In this document: positions 47,659 through 56,186 of the stretch, in pieces | Position numbering within the stretch: position 1 is the stretch's first letter | Layout: each line of letters begins with the position of its first letter | From: JADMIH01 sp036399775 | Lineage (GTDB): Bacteria; Chloroflexota; Chloroflexia; QHBQ01; JADMIH01 | Assembly (NCBI GenBank): GCA_036399775.1 | Contig: DASWMJ010000045.1 | Coordinates: 1-64,000, forward strand | Direction of reading: 5' to 3' | Length of the DNA stretch: 64,000 nt | Translations under genes and position numbers: made by a program | The notes under the pieces: model-generated | What the model saw: the letters and a program-made list of their open reading frames with translations, nothing else | What the model was told of the DNA's origin: nothing | Databases searched by the model: none

Positions 47659-47764
47659 CGGGGGTTAGGGGTCAGGGATTAGGGGTTAGAAGCAACTCTG
47701 TAGAATCGGTTCTGATCCCTAACCCCTAACCCCTAACCCCTAACCCCTAACCCCTAACCCCTAG
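47659..47764. repeat. GGGGTTA/CCCCTAA heptamer array between convergent genes
   Basis: A G-rich half (47659-47690, GGGGTTA/GGGGTCA) is followed after 24 bases by a C-rich half (47715-47764, about seven CCCCTAA units), so the whole forms an inverted repeat. It separates two genes reading toward each other and supplies the stop codon of the minus-strand one. Confidence 0.9.
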
Positions 47765-48054
47765 GGATACCAGCTTTCGTGTGCTGTGATTGATTCCCCG
47801 AAGCCCGACCACATTAGCACGTCGCGCCAATCTGCTTGGGCGGCTTCGATTGAGGTACGCAGTTCGTCTATGTTCCCACCGCTCAGCTTAAGGACGGCGA
47901 AGCGTATCCGCTCAAGCCCCACCGGGCCGAGGTCTTCGCAGAAAGGGAGGTTATTGCCGCACTCGTCTGCCAACAGGCGTGCGGCTTCCTCCTGCTGTTG
48001 GGGCGGAAATAGCCGTCGCAATCTTTCCCAGGTAGCTTCGCTCAATTCGGCCAT
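47761..48054 (-). CDS. Small conserved hypothetical protein
   Basis: 97 residues, helical: LSEATWERLRRLFPPQQQEEAARLLADECGNNLPFCEDLGPVGLERIRFAVLKLSGGNIDELRTSIEAAQADWRDVLMWSGF. The same style of protein occurs in other Chloroflexota and cyanobacteria as hypothetical. It follows the ankyrin gene by 14 bases; the two are probably co-transcribed. The TAG stop lies in the heptamer array. Confidence 0.72.
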   Translation of the reverse strand: MAELSEATWERLRRLFPPQQQEEAARLLADECGNNLPFCEDLGPVGLERIRFAVLKLSGGNIDELRTSIEAAQADWRDVLMWSGFGESITAHESWYP

Positions 48055-48068
48055 CTGCGTGATACTCC

Positions 48069-48659
48069 CTACGCGCTTGCCGCTAATTCCTCCAAGCCGC
48101 CATGCTGACGCAGCATCTCCGCTATCTCTATATGGCCTTTCTCTAATGCTACGGATAGGGGCGTCTTGCCCTGGAAGTCGAGCATGTTTACGTCGGCCAC
48201 CCCACGCTCAAGCAGCCACCTGACCATCTCTGTGCGCCCGAACGCCACGGCACCGTGCAGAGCGTGGCTCGCCCCCTCCCCACCACCGTGCGCCACCAGC
48301 AAGCCGGCTATCTCCGTCTCGCCGCTCATCGCCGCGTGGTAGAGGACGGTTATGCCATGCGCTCCCTTCGCCGTAGAGAGGCCAGGGTCATCCTGCAAGA
48401 AGCGTGCGACATCCTCTGTCCTGCCAAGCATCGCTGCTGTGCAGATGACCAGTGGCGCGCCCTGCTCAAGGAGGAACTCGGCAATCGGCCTGTTGCCCAT
48501 GTGAGAGGCCGCCTCCAACGCAGTCTCGTTCCACGTCTCATAGCGGGCGTTGAGCAGCGCAGGCTCCTGCTCGTAAAGCTGCTTGACCGTAGCGAGGTCG
48601 CCGTGCGCCACGCCTACAAACTTCCCCACCAGTTCTTGTGAAAGCTCTTGTGCCATCAT
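48069..48659 (-). CDS. Ankyrin repeat protein
   Basis: 196 residues with about five ankyrin repeats, e.g. WNETALEAASHMGNRPIAEFLLEQGAP, HGITVLYHAAMSGETEIAGLLVAHGG, LHGAVAFGRTEMVRWLLERGVAD and QGKTPLSVALEKGHIEIAEMLRQHGG. A cytoplasmic protein-protein interaction module; partner unknown. Confidence 0.92.
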   Translation of the reverse strand: MMAQELSQELVGKFVGVAHGDLATVKQLYEQEPALLNARYETWNETALEAASHMGNRPIAEFLLEQGAPLVICTAAMLGRTEDVARFLQDDPGLSTAKGAHGITVLYHAAMSGETEIAGLLVAHGGGEGASHALHGAVAFGRTEMVRWLLERGVADVNMLDFQGKTPLSVALEKGHIEIAEMLRQHGGLEELAASA

Positions 48660-48823
48660 CTTACTCCTTTAGTAACGACCTAACCGCAAAGACGCAAAGA
48701 AACGCAAAGTTCGCAAAGATATTATGGTGTTCTGTATATGAGGTTCAATAACTATACATGAATACCTAAAACATGAGACCTTTGTGTTTCTTTGCGTCTT
48801 TGCGGTTAGAAGAAAAGGATTGC
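48660..48823. repeat. Intergenic CGCAAAGACGCAAAG repeat pair
   Basis: 48680-48720 reads AACCGCAAAGACGCAAAG and onward; 48778-48815 carries the inverse, CTTTGCGTCTTTGCGGTT. Together they form a loose inverted repeat. Related copies are at 2460-2500 and 46050-46077. Confidence 0.75.
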
Positions 48824-50260
48824 TTATGCCGCCCGGTTTGTTTTGTTATGCTTGTCTTGCTGGACGCGCTGTGCTTCTGCTGCCAGCCCTTCCACCCACG
48901 CCTTGTCTTCCACGCGCAGGAGGTAGGGGTTGAAGAGTTGGCCTATGCAGAATACCACCACCAATGCCCCCAGCGCCACCAGCACGATACCGGGGTCGAG
49001 GAAGCCGCCCGCGAGGCCCGCCAGCGTCACGCCCAGGGGAGCCGAGAACTGCGCTATCACCCGCCGCACGGAGAATACCCGCCCCTGCAATTCACGTGGC
49101 ACCTGGGTCTGCCAGATCGTCTGTGAGTGGGAGTTCATTATTGGGATGAGGCCAATCAGGACGAAGTTCATGGCGGCGCTGAGGTAGACGAACGAGGAGA
49201 GGCCGAAAATTATCTGCATTACCCCCGCGATGAGGATAGGCACCACCACACCATACACCTTCTTCCCCTTCAACCCGCCCCACACGCTCATCACCACGCC
49301 TCCGATCACACCGCCTATGCCTCCCAGCGTCGCCACCAGCGCAAAAGCAGACTCGAATGAAAGGCCCAGCGAGGTCCAGTCGCCTACCAGGTTGAACTTG
49401 AGCAGCAGGGGGATGAATATCTCTACGGGAGAGGTTGCGAAGTTGATAACTGTGAAAGTGGCGAGCAGCCACAGCAGGGGCGGGCGGTGCCTGATATAGC
49501 GCGCACCCTCTTTGATGTCGGCCCACATGCTCTTTTTCTTCGTCACGCCCGTTTCGGAATGGCCGAGGTCGGTGCGCCTGGGCGATGGTATGAATAGGAA
49601 GGGAAGGATAGCCGCCGCTATAAAGAAAGTGGCGGCGTCTATCCCTATCGCCAGGGGCGCGCCGTCCTGTAGCGGGGCAAGCATCTCCCGCAAGCCACCG
49701 GGTACCAGGCCCTGGCGCGCCAGCCCCGGCAGGGATATGAGGATGGCCGCGAGTGCCGGGGATAGGATTCCGGAGAGCGCCCACATCGTTTGCATCATGC
49801 CGTTGGCGCGGGGCAGTTGCTTTTCGGGCACGATCATGGCGTAGGAGGTGTCGAAGGCTGAGCTGTGAAACTGGCTCAAGATAGCAAAGGCCGCCACCAT
49901 GATGATGAGCATCCAGACTTCCAACGCCTTCGCTATCATCAACGACATGAGGAGCAGGCTCAGGAAGCCGTTCGCCACGTCCACCACCAGCATGGTACGC
50001 TTGCGGTCGTGCCGGTCGGCCCAGGCCCCCGCGACTGGCGCGAGCAGTACCGACAGTGTGAAAGCCAGGCTGATAGCGGTCAGCGCGAAGGCAAGCTGCG
50101 GCTTCTGCTCCTCGCGTGGGTAGAGGGTCTGCGCCAGCCATATAGTGATGGCGAAAAAGGTCAGCGCGCTACCGAACGCGGAAAGTGATTGCGTGACCCA
50201 TAAGATAAGGAATGTCCTAAACCCGTTAGGGGGAGCTTCGTAATGCTCAGTCGCGCTCAT
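48824..50260 (-). CDS. MFS transporter (MFS_3/EntS-type exporter)
   Basis: 478 residues, twelve predicted membrane helices. The N-terminal pattern is GFRTFLILWVTQSLSAFGSALTFFAI, motif A GAWADRHDRKRTML, and a long central loop with AHSETGVTKKKSMW before ADIKEGARYIRHRPPLLWLL. This matches the MFS_3 group of small-molecule exporters. One of three tandem paralogues. Confidence 0.9.
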   Translation of the reverse strand: MSATEHYEAPPNGFRTFLILWVTQSLSAFGSALTFFAITIWLAQTLYPREEQKPQLAFALTAISLAFTLSVLLAPVAGAWADRHDRKRTMLVVDVANGFLSLLLMSLMIAKALEVWMLIIMVAAFAILSQFHSSAFDTSYAMIVPEKQLPRANGMMQTMWALSGILSPALAAILISLPGLARQGLVPGGLREMLAPLQDGAPLAIGIDAATFFIAAAILPFLFIPSPRRTDLGHSETGVTKKKSMWADIKEGARYIRHRPPLLWLLATFTVINFATSPVEIFIPLLLKFNLVGDWTSLGLSFESAFALVATLGGIGGVIGGVVMSVWGGLKGKKVYGVVVPILIAGVMQIIFGLSSFVYLSAAMNFVLIGLIPIMNSHSQTIWQTQVPRELQGRVFSVRRVIAQFSAPLGVTLAGLAGGFLDPGIVLVALGALVVVFCIGQLFNPYLLRVEDKAWVEGLAAEAQRVQQDKHNKTNRAA

Positions 50261-50305
50261 TTCTCTCCTCTATTTTACATACCCAACATCCCGGCAGTCC
50301 GGGCC

Positions 50306-50521
50306 ACAGCCCCCGAAGGGGGCGAAAGAAGGTAGCCCCTGGCGTGAGCCTGGGGAAAGCCGCCATGCTTATTCATCAAGCCCCGAAGGGGCGACAGACG
50401 GGACATGTACGCTTAATCAACATTGTTTTCTTTCGCCCCTTTCAGGGGCTACTTTGTTCGGGTGGGTGCTGGTCCCCAGGCTTGCGCCAGGGGCTACTCT
50501 CTTGCGCCCCCTTCGGGGGCT
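50306..50521. repeat. CCCCGAAGGGGC hairpin module
   Basis: Several short GC-rich palindromes (CCCCCGAAGGGGGC, CCCCGAAGGGGC, GCCCCTTTCAGGGGC, CCCCCTTCGGGGGC) with GCGACAGACGGG between them. The module at 55721-55907 is a second copy in altered arrangement. It lies between two MFS genes. Confidence 0.8.
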
Positions 50522-50599
50522 GGCTGTTGACATTTCCTCTTTTGATACGCGAGGGCACGACATTACCTGGAGTGTATTGGTGGCCTATGTCCTGCCGCT

Positions 50600-50650
50600 C
50601 TCTAACCCCTGACCCCTGACCCCTGACCCCTGACCCCTGACCCCTCGCCC
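50600..50650. repeat. CCCCTGA heptamer array
   Basis: Six tandem CCCCTGA/CCCCTAA units ending exactly at the stop codon of the MFS gene at 50651-51961. Probably a terminator-like element of the heptamer family. Confidence 0.9.
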
Positions 50651-51961
50651 TCACGCCGCCTGCGCTTCCTCGATAGGCCGGGCGTTGCGGACATGGGAAT
50701 TCAGGGTGGTAAGAATGGCGAATAAGAGCAGCCAGCCGGTGTAAAACATCACTGTGTAGGTAGTGCCTACACGCTCAAGCAGCACGCCGGCCAGCGCTGC
50801 GCCTAGAGGCTGGAAACCGAAAGCCACCAGGCGGAAAGTGCTGTTTACGCGCCCTTGCAGCTTGTCGGGGATGAGGGCCAGGCGGTAGCTGAACTGCACC
50901 ACGTTGTAGATTGGCCCCGTCATGAAAGTTAAAGCCGTTATGATGCCCAGTACGATAAAGTTCGGAGCGAGCAAGTAAAGAGGGAACAACATCACACTGA
51001 TCCAGCCTATAGTGATGATTACCTGCCCGAAGCGGAACCGCTTCTGTATCTGCCCGCCCAACACCGACCCAACTATTCCGCCTACCGCGCTGATACTGAA
51101 CATCACGCCTATTTCTGCCTCGCTGGCACCTAGCTCTTTGGCTATCACTATCAATATCAATCCCAAAGCCGCGCCGACGAAATTGTTTGCGCCCGTCAAG
51201 AGCGCCATGAAGCGTATGAGTTGGTGGTGCCACAGCCACGACAACCCCTCTTTTATCTCGCGCCCCAGGTGTCGCTCGGTGGCTGTCACGCGCTCTTCCT
51301 GGAACTTGGTCTTTATGAAGATGAGAGAAAGGAGGGACGCGCTATAGGACAAAGCGTCGAACACGAAAGGCATCGCCCGGCTGACGCTCTGGTAGAGGAA
51401 GCCACCCAACGGCGGACCCGCCAGGAATGCCGCGATGAACCCCGCCTCGTTCTGCGCGGAGGCCTGCGGCAACTGTCCCTTCGGCACAACGCGAGGCAGG
51501 GCGGCCACCTCGGCTATGTTGAAGAAGACGAATAACGTGCCCTCGATAAAGGTATTGACGTATATCTGCCATATCGTTAGCTCGAAGAAGGTCAGGGCGA
51601 TAGGGATACTGGCGATGTTCACCGCCCGCCCCACGTCGCTCAAGATCATCACCAGCTTGCGGTCCCACCTGTCTATCAGCGCGCCCACAGGCAGGCTGAA
51701 GAGGAGGTAAGGCAGCGACCCTATTGCCCCGGCAAACCCGGCGGCTGCGGGCGAGTCCGTAATCGCCAGTATCAATAGTGGGATGACCAGCCCCGATATG
51801 CCCGTGCCCATCGCGGACACCACCTGCCCGCTCCATAGCAGCATATAGTCACGGTTGCGCCACAGGGGAGGGAACTTCTGCGGCGCGGGTTTTTCTGCGG
51901 CCTGCTCCGGTGCCACAGGCTCTTCGGAGCGTTCTTCCTGGACGGTTTCTGTCGTGCTCAT
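50651..51961 (-). CDS. MFS transporter (MFS_3 type)
   Basis: 436 residues. A ~30-residue Glu/Pro-rich cytosolic head precedes helix 1; NRDYMLLWSGQVVSAMGTGISGLVIPLLILAI is the typical MFS_3 entry, motif A GALIDRWDRKLVMI follows. Length and layout match the neighbouring transporters; the substrate is unknown. Confidence 0.9.
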   Translation of the reverse strand: MSTTETVQEERSEEPVAPEQAAEKPAPQKFPPLWRNRDYMLLWSGQVVSAMGTGISGLVIPLLILAITDSPAAAGFAGAIGSLPYLLFSLPVGALIDRWDRKLVMILSDVGRAVNIASIPIALTFFELTIWQIYVNTFIEGTLFVFFNIAEVAALPRVVPKGQLPQASAQNEAGFIAAFLAGPPLGGFLYQSVSRAMPFVFDALSYSASLLSLIFIKTKFQEERVTATERHLGREIKEGLSWLWHHQLIRFMALLTGANNFVGAALGLILIVIAKELGASEAEIGVMFSISAVGGIVGSVLGGQIQKRFRFGQVIITIGWISVMLFPLYLLAPNFIVLGIITALTFMTGPIYNVVQFSYRLALIPDKLQGRVNSTFRLVAFGFQPLGAALAGVLLERVGTTYTVMFYTGWLLLFAILTTLNSHVRNARPIEEAQAA

Positions 51962-52038
51962 AAAACCTCTTACAAAGGTGCTAGCGAGGCGGGTTGCCTC
52001 TTAGACGATAATCTTACATGCTCTAAGAGCGTCTGCCA

Positions 52039-53298
52039 TCAGTCGCTGGTTGTATTCCCCACCAGTTCCGGCAGCCCTCGTTCTTCTGCTGGTTGCGATG
52101 CAGAAGGGCGCAGGAGCCACAGGCCCGCCAGTCCGGCAACCACATTGAGCAGGGCCTCCGCGCTCAGGAGAGGCACTATGGGGAGGGCGTCCCCAAAGAA
52201 GGTGGCGATGGCCTGGCCCGCCAGCATCGCCAGCGCCGAGGTGGTGGCGAAAGCTCCCATCACCCGCCCCCGGTAGCGGTCGGCTACGCTCGTTTGGAAT
52301 AGTGTCTGCGCGCCCACTTGCAGGCCCGCCACCGGCAGCCCGGCCAGCGCGAACAGGGTAAGCCCCACCAGCAGGATGGGAATATTGAAGATGAGCAGGT
52401 CTACCACCCCAAGCGCCACAAAGTTCAGCGCGACAAGCTGCCAGGCGGGCACCCTTTTCCATATTCCGCCAACCACGAGGCTCCCCAGCAGGCCGCCCAC
52501 CGCCTGCGCGGAGAGTAGCCAGCCAAACTCGTTCGCCCCACCGCCCACGACATCCTTCACGAACGGGGCGAATAGCACCCCCAGTATGCCTTCGCCGAGC
52601 GAGTTGATGCACAGCACGGCGAAAAGCGCGCCAACGATGGAGTTATGTCTGACCACGCGCAGGCCATCAACCCACTCACGCCAGGCGTTGGGGGAAGGTG
52701 CGCTCTCTTCGACCTCGGCTTTCGTCACGCTCGCCGGGGCCGAAATGAGGGCGATCATCACGCCCGCGACCAGGAAGGTAGCGATGTCCACCAGCACGGA
52801 AGCCGAGAAGCCGAGCGTCGCGAAGAGCACCCCGCCAAGCGCGGGACCTGCCAGCCGCGCCAGGTTGTTGTTGAGCGAATTGAGTGCGTTGGCGGGCACC
52901 AGGTTCTCCTCGCCCACGAGTCGTGGGAGGAGGGCGTTCTCGGCGGGCGTGCTGAACTGGCGGGCGGTATTGGTAAACAGGGAGACCACGTACACCAGCC
53001 ACACCATATCCGCCGAGCCGACCAGCACGAGCGGCAGCAGGAACAGGGCGCGCAACAGGTTCGTCACGATCAGTATGCGCCTGCGGTCCCAACGGTCCAC
53101 GTAGATCCCCGCCACCGACCCCAGGAAGAGATGAGGCAGCAGGGACGTGATGAAAAGTGTGCCCGTCGCCAGTACCGAGCCGGTCAGGTTGTAAATGTAC
53201 AGGGGCAGGGCGGTGAAGAGCACCCAGTCACCGATAAAGGAGATCAGACCCCCAAACCACAGGAGGGAGAAGTTGCGTTGGCGTAATAGAGCAAGCAA
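52039..53298 (-). CDS. MFS transporter (MFS_3 type)
   Basis: 419 residues: RQRNFSLLWFGGLISFIGDWVLFTALPLYIYNLTGS and motif A GIYVDRWDRRRILI. It has the shape of drug or macrolide efflux (MFS_3) exporters. First of the three transporters in the presumed transcription order; a heptamer copy (53308-53343) and the palindrome at 53350 lie upstream. Confidence 0.9.
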   Translation of the reverse strand: MLALLRQRNFSLLWFGGLISFIGDWVLFTALPLYIYNLTGSVLATGTLFITSLLPHLFLGSVAGIYVDRWDRRRILIVTNLLRALFLLPLVLVGSADMVWLVYVVSLFTNTARQFSTPAENALLPRLVGEENLVPANALNSLNNNLARLAGPALGGVLFATLGFSASVLVDIATFLVAGVMIALISAPASVTKAEVEESAPSPNAWREWVDGLRVVRHNSIVGALFAVLCINSLGEGILGVLFAPFVKDVVGGGANEFGWLLSAQAVGGLLGSLVVGGIWKRVPAWQLVALNFVALGVVDLLIFNIPILLVGLTLFALAGLPVAGLQVGAQTLFQTSVADRYRGRVMGAFATTSALAMLAGQAIATFFGDALPIVPLLSAEALLNVVAGLAGLWLLRPSASQPAEERGLPELVGNTTSD

Positions 53299-53307
53299 AG
53301 GAGTCCT

Positions 53308-53343
53308 CCGGATCAGGGTCAGAGGTTAGGGATCAGGGGTCAG
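53308..53343. repeat. GGGGTCA/GGTTAGG heptamer units
   Basis: Degenerate copies (GATCAGG, GTCAGAG, GTTAGGG, ATCAGGG, GTCAG), same family as 47659-47764. Located between the DUF4097 gene and the transporter. Confidence 0.7.
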
Positions 53344-53349
53344 TGTTAA

Positions 53350-53392
53350 TTCTTTCTAATTTCGGTTTCTGAGAAACCAAAATTAGAAAGAA
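53350..53392. terminator. 21-base near-perfect inverted repeat
   Basis: Arms 53350-53370 and 53372-53392 pair with one mismatch around a single G, A/T-rich. Located just after the DUF4097 gene's stop (53402), so a terminator of that minus-strand gene is likely. Confidence 0.7.
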
Positions 53393-53401
53393 CGATAGGT
53401 A

Positions 53402-54574
53402 TTACCTGCCGTCCAGCTCACCCAGGCGGCGCACCGCCTCCTGGGGTGATAGCTCGCCGCGCTGTACGGCTTGCAGAATCTCTAGCTCGGCTTGCTGGCG
53501 CTCGACGTAACCCTCCGGCTCTGTGATGTCGCCTGCGGCGTCTTGCGCCTGTTCTCCACCACCATGAGTGCGTGCCAGGTCCATAGTTGGCTCGCCTACG
53601 CTCACCGGGCGCCGTGCCTCGGCGGGTTGTGGCTGTCCATTCCCCCTGACTGGCCTTACCGATACGTTGCCGCTCACGGTGGCTACGTTCACTACCGCGC
53701 CGCCACCGTTCAGTGAGAGGGTCATGCCGCGCCTGCGATTGGATGAATAAGACACCTGGTTGCGCGGGAAGCCGCAGTTTACGTCGCCGCTGACTGTGGT
53801 GATCTCGAAGGTCAGATGCGCATCGGAGGGTATAGCCACGTTGAGATCGCCGCTCACGCTCTTTAGCTCAAGCTCGTTCTGCGGCAATCGCCAGAGGTCG
53901 AGTTCCAGATCGCCACTGGTTGTGCCCGCGCTCACTTCCTGGAGATCGAGGCGACGGGTCTTTATGTCGCCCGACACGGTACGCACGCCCAGCTTGCCTT
54001 CCAGGTCCTCTATCTTTATATCGCCGCTTGAGCTATTCACGAGCGCGCTGCCGCCGCACTGCGCCAGTTGTATGTCGCCCGACGTGGTCTGCAGGAAGAG
54101 GGTGCCGTGGACGCCCTTTATCTCAAGGTCGCCGGAGCTTGTCCGCAGGGCCAGGTCGCAGTTGTGGGGTACGCGTATATTGTAGTCGCGCCCGCCGCCC
54201 ATCCACTGGCTGGGATCGATAGAGCCTAGCTTCCTGCCGAGGCGGCGCATGCTCCGTTCCACGCTGCGTTCCACGCGAGCGCCTATGTCTTCCAGGCCCG
54301 CGCCCTCGAAGCCTAGCCTGATGCCCTTCATCGCCTCTTCCGCCTCAACGAAGTTGACCATCTTGAACCTGCCGGGCCGGTTGCGGACTGTCACGAGCGC
54401 GCCCGCCTGCTCTATCTCGAACATGCTGCTGGGGTCGGAGATGGAGACCTCTATCTCCTGGCGGTCCCAGCCCTCTACCCGAACGTCGCCCGTGGGCTGC
54501 TCAAGCACAAACCTGGGAGTGGTTGGAAAGTCCTGGGTTGATATGGTCTCTGTATATCCTGCATTCTCTACCAT
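53402..54574 (-). CDS. DUF4097 beta-strand repeat protein
   Basis: 390 residues. Repeated SGD units (SGDLEIKGV, SGDIQLAQC, SGDIKIEDL, SGDIKTRRL, SGDLELDLW, SGDLNVAIP, SGDVNCGFP) form the parallel beta-helix of DUF4097. The C-terminus (~365-390, ELEILQAVQRGELSPQEAVRRLGEL) is a SHOCT-like helical tail. No signal peptide. Together with the DUF2089 gene upstream it makes an operon commonly linked to envelope regulation in other bacteria; function is not established. Confidence 0.9.
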   Translation of the reverse strand: MVENAGYTETISTQDFPTTPRFVLEQPTGDVRVEGWDRQEIEVSISDPSSMFEIEQAGALVTVRNRPGRFKMVNFVEAEEAMKGIRLGFEGAGLEDIGARVERSVERSMRRLGRKLGSIDPSQWMGGGRDYNIRVPHNCDLALRTSSGDLEIKGVHGTLFLQTTSGDIQLAQCGGSALVNSSSGDIKIEDLEGKLGVRTVSGDIKTRRLDLQEVSAGTTSGDLELDLWRLPQNELELKSVSGDLNVAIPSDAHLTFEITTVSGDVNCGFPRNQVSYSSNRRRGMTLSLNGGGAVVNVATVSGNVSVRPVRGNGQPQPAEARRPVSVGEPTMDLARTHGGGEQAQDAAGDITEPEGYVERQQAELEILQAVQRGELSPQEAVRRLGELDGR

Positions 54575-54621
54575 CGCTTTGTTCTCCTCTTTATTGGTAA
54601 GTAATCTGTAAGTCTCTCCGC

Positions 54622-54891
54622 TTATATGCTGCGCCTCAGCAGCAAACCGGCCTGATAATCGTCCATCAGGCGCGACATGGGGTCAGGTATGGCCGGTTGT
54701 GGCTTCCGCAGGTGCGTGGTGGGAGTCTGTCGCTCTCCCTCGCCACCCGCTACAGGTATGCTCACAAGCTGCACGAGCAGCCACCGGCGCACACGAGGCG
54801 TATTGAGGTGCAGCGAGAAGCGCGACCGGCGCACCCCCTTGACAGGTGTTGCTTCCAACTGTGCTATCGAGCTAACGATGCTTGCTCCCAT
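54622..54891 (-). CDS. Small basic hypothetical protein
   Basis: 89 residues: LEATPVKGVRRSRFSLHLNTPRVRRWLLVQLVSIPVAG. It has a strong AAGGAG before ATG 54891 and lies in the same direction between DUF2089 and DUF4097, so I accept it as real. No family recognised. Confidence 0.6.
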   Translation of the reverse strand: MGASIVSSIAQLEATPVKGVRRSRFSLHLNTPRVRRWLLVQLVSIPVAGGEGERQTPTTHLRKPQPAIPDPMSRLMDDYQAGLLLRRSI

Positions 54892-54906
54892 GTCCAACTC
54901 TCCTTC

Positions 54907-55008
54907 TTACGTATTGCGTAGTTCGTATTGCGTGAAACGTGAAACGTAATGCGTACTCACCACTCGCCACTCGGTACTCGGTACTCGGTACTCGGTACTC
55001 GGTACTTG
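54907..55008. repeat. Tandem CGGTACT microsatellite plus CGTATTGCG units
   Basis: 54910-54955 belongs to the CGTGAAACG repeat family; 54970-55005 is five to six tandem ACTCGGT units. They fill the spacer after the DUF2089 gene. Confidence 0.85.
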
Positions 55009-55009
55009 T

Positions 55010-55513
55010 CTATCCGTGCAGCCTCTTCATCGCCTCTGCCGCGCTTAGCTTGCCTGCCGCCAGGTCGTCCATGATTTGCTGGCGCTTTTCGGGGGTCAGC
55101 TTAGGGGCGTGCGGGAGTGGCCCTACGGGCGGCACCGGGGGCATGGGGGGCGTTGGCGGCGTGGGGCCGCGCTGGCCCGTCACCTGGGGGCTGAGCACGC
55201 GGGCCTGGTAGACTTCGTACTGGTCCACCTCGCTCATGTCGCCCTCTTCGACCTCGTAGCCCATGGCGCGCACTACGTCGTTCAGTTTGCCGACGACGGT
55301 CGGGTACGAAATGCCCATCTCCGCCTCAACATCCTTGATCTTGCCTTTACACTTCATAAATATCTCAACGAACTGGATATGCTCCGGCGTGAGCGCCTGC
55401 AAGCGCCCCAGCGAAAAGAGGCCGTCTATGCCCGTGCCGCAATGCCCACACTGCAAGCGCGTAACCGAGAGGGCATTTGTGCAAACGGGGCATCTTCCTG
55501 GTAGTGGGTTCAT
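55010..55513 (-). CDS. DUF2089 family protein (zinc ribbon plus HTH)
   Basis: 167 residues. The N-terminal CPVC...CGHC is a zinc ribbon. GLFSLGRLQALTPEHIQFVEIFMKCKGKIKDVEAEMGISYPTVVGKLNDV is the DUF2089 HTH. A Pro-rich linker and a SHOCT-like tail (KLTPEKRQQIMDDLAAGKLSAAEAMKRL) end it. It is a likely DNA-binding regulator of the following genes. Confidence 0.93.
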   Translation of the reverse strand: MNPLPGRCPVCTNALSVTRLQCGHCGTGIDGLFSLGRLQALTPEHIQFVEIFMKCKGKIKDVEAEMGISYPTVVGKLNDVVRAMGYEVEEGDMSEVDQYEVYQARVLSPQVTGQRGPTPPTPPMPPVPPVGPLPHAPKLTPEKRQQIMDDLAAGKLSAAEAMKRLHG

Positions 55514-55720
55514 ATTTCTTTATCTCCTAATTGATATTCGTAACTAGATTATCAATATTGTCAAGTTAGCTATATAATAGCATAGGTTTTTTATCTTGTC
55601 AAGGGGTTTTCTGATCAATTTCGCATACTGCCTTGAGATTATTGATGGCAAGATTAATATTTACGATAATATGCTTTGATAGCTTGGGTTGCATTTCAAT
55701 CGCCTATAAAAATGATAGAT

Positions 55721-55907
55721 CCTTGAGCGCCAGCCCCCAGAGGGGGCGAAAGATAATAGCCCCACTGAAAGGGGCGAAAGAAAACCATGTCGGGTAGGAA
55801 TACGGGTTTCGTCTGTCGCCCCTTTCAGGGGCTGACCGAGCAAACACACGCCGTACCCCAGGCTCACGCCGTGGGGCTACTTTCTTTCGCCCCTCCTGGG
55901 CTATTCC
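55721..55907. repeat. Second GC-rich hairpin module
   Basis: Contains CCCCCAGAGGGGGC, GCCCCACTGAAAGGGGC, GTCTGTCGCCCCTTTCAGGG and CACGCCGTGGGG. Shares the CGACAGACG core and GCCCC-GGGGC stems with 50306-50521. Confidence 0.8.
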
Positions 55908-55910
55908 TCT

Positions 55911-55972
55911 TACCCCTAACCCCTAATCCCTGACCCTTAACCCCTAACCCCTGACCCCTAACCCCTGATACC
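55911..55972. repeat. CCCCTAA/CCCCTGA heptamer array
   Basis: About eight imperfect heptamers in one orientation, intergenic, same family as 47659-47764. Confidence 0.9.
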
Positions 55973-56186
55973 TGGCACGCTCCTTGCACTTACCTTCGTG
56001 TTTCGTGCGCCGATGGTACTAATCCTGGCAGGCATTAGTGCTATACTTGACACATAGGGCGGGGATTTCTGCTATACTGTATAAAGGGAGTTTGCACCGA
56101 GGGGTGTAGCCTTTTCGCGTATACTATTTCAGGGGCTAGTCACTCGGAGGCGGAGCCACCAACCCACCAACAGGGAGCTTGAGCTT

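Larger units (their letters stand above)
55514..56186 (+). promoter_or_regulatory. Repeat-rich intergenic region with promoter(s) for the amidotransferase
   Basis: 55721-55907 is the GC-rich hairpin module, 55911-55972 a CCCCTAA/CCCCTGA heptamer array. Beyond them TGC-TATACT occurs at 56039-56047 and again at 56070-56078, each with an extended -10, plus TTGACA at 56047-56052. A further TATACT is at 56120. These can serve the gene at 56187. I see no gene here. Confidence 0.6.

Noticed and set aside
47715..47764. CRISPR-like or telomeric array
   Set aside because: The seven-base units have no spacers, and there are no cas genes; a bacterial telomere is not supported by internal position and multiple copies.
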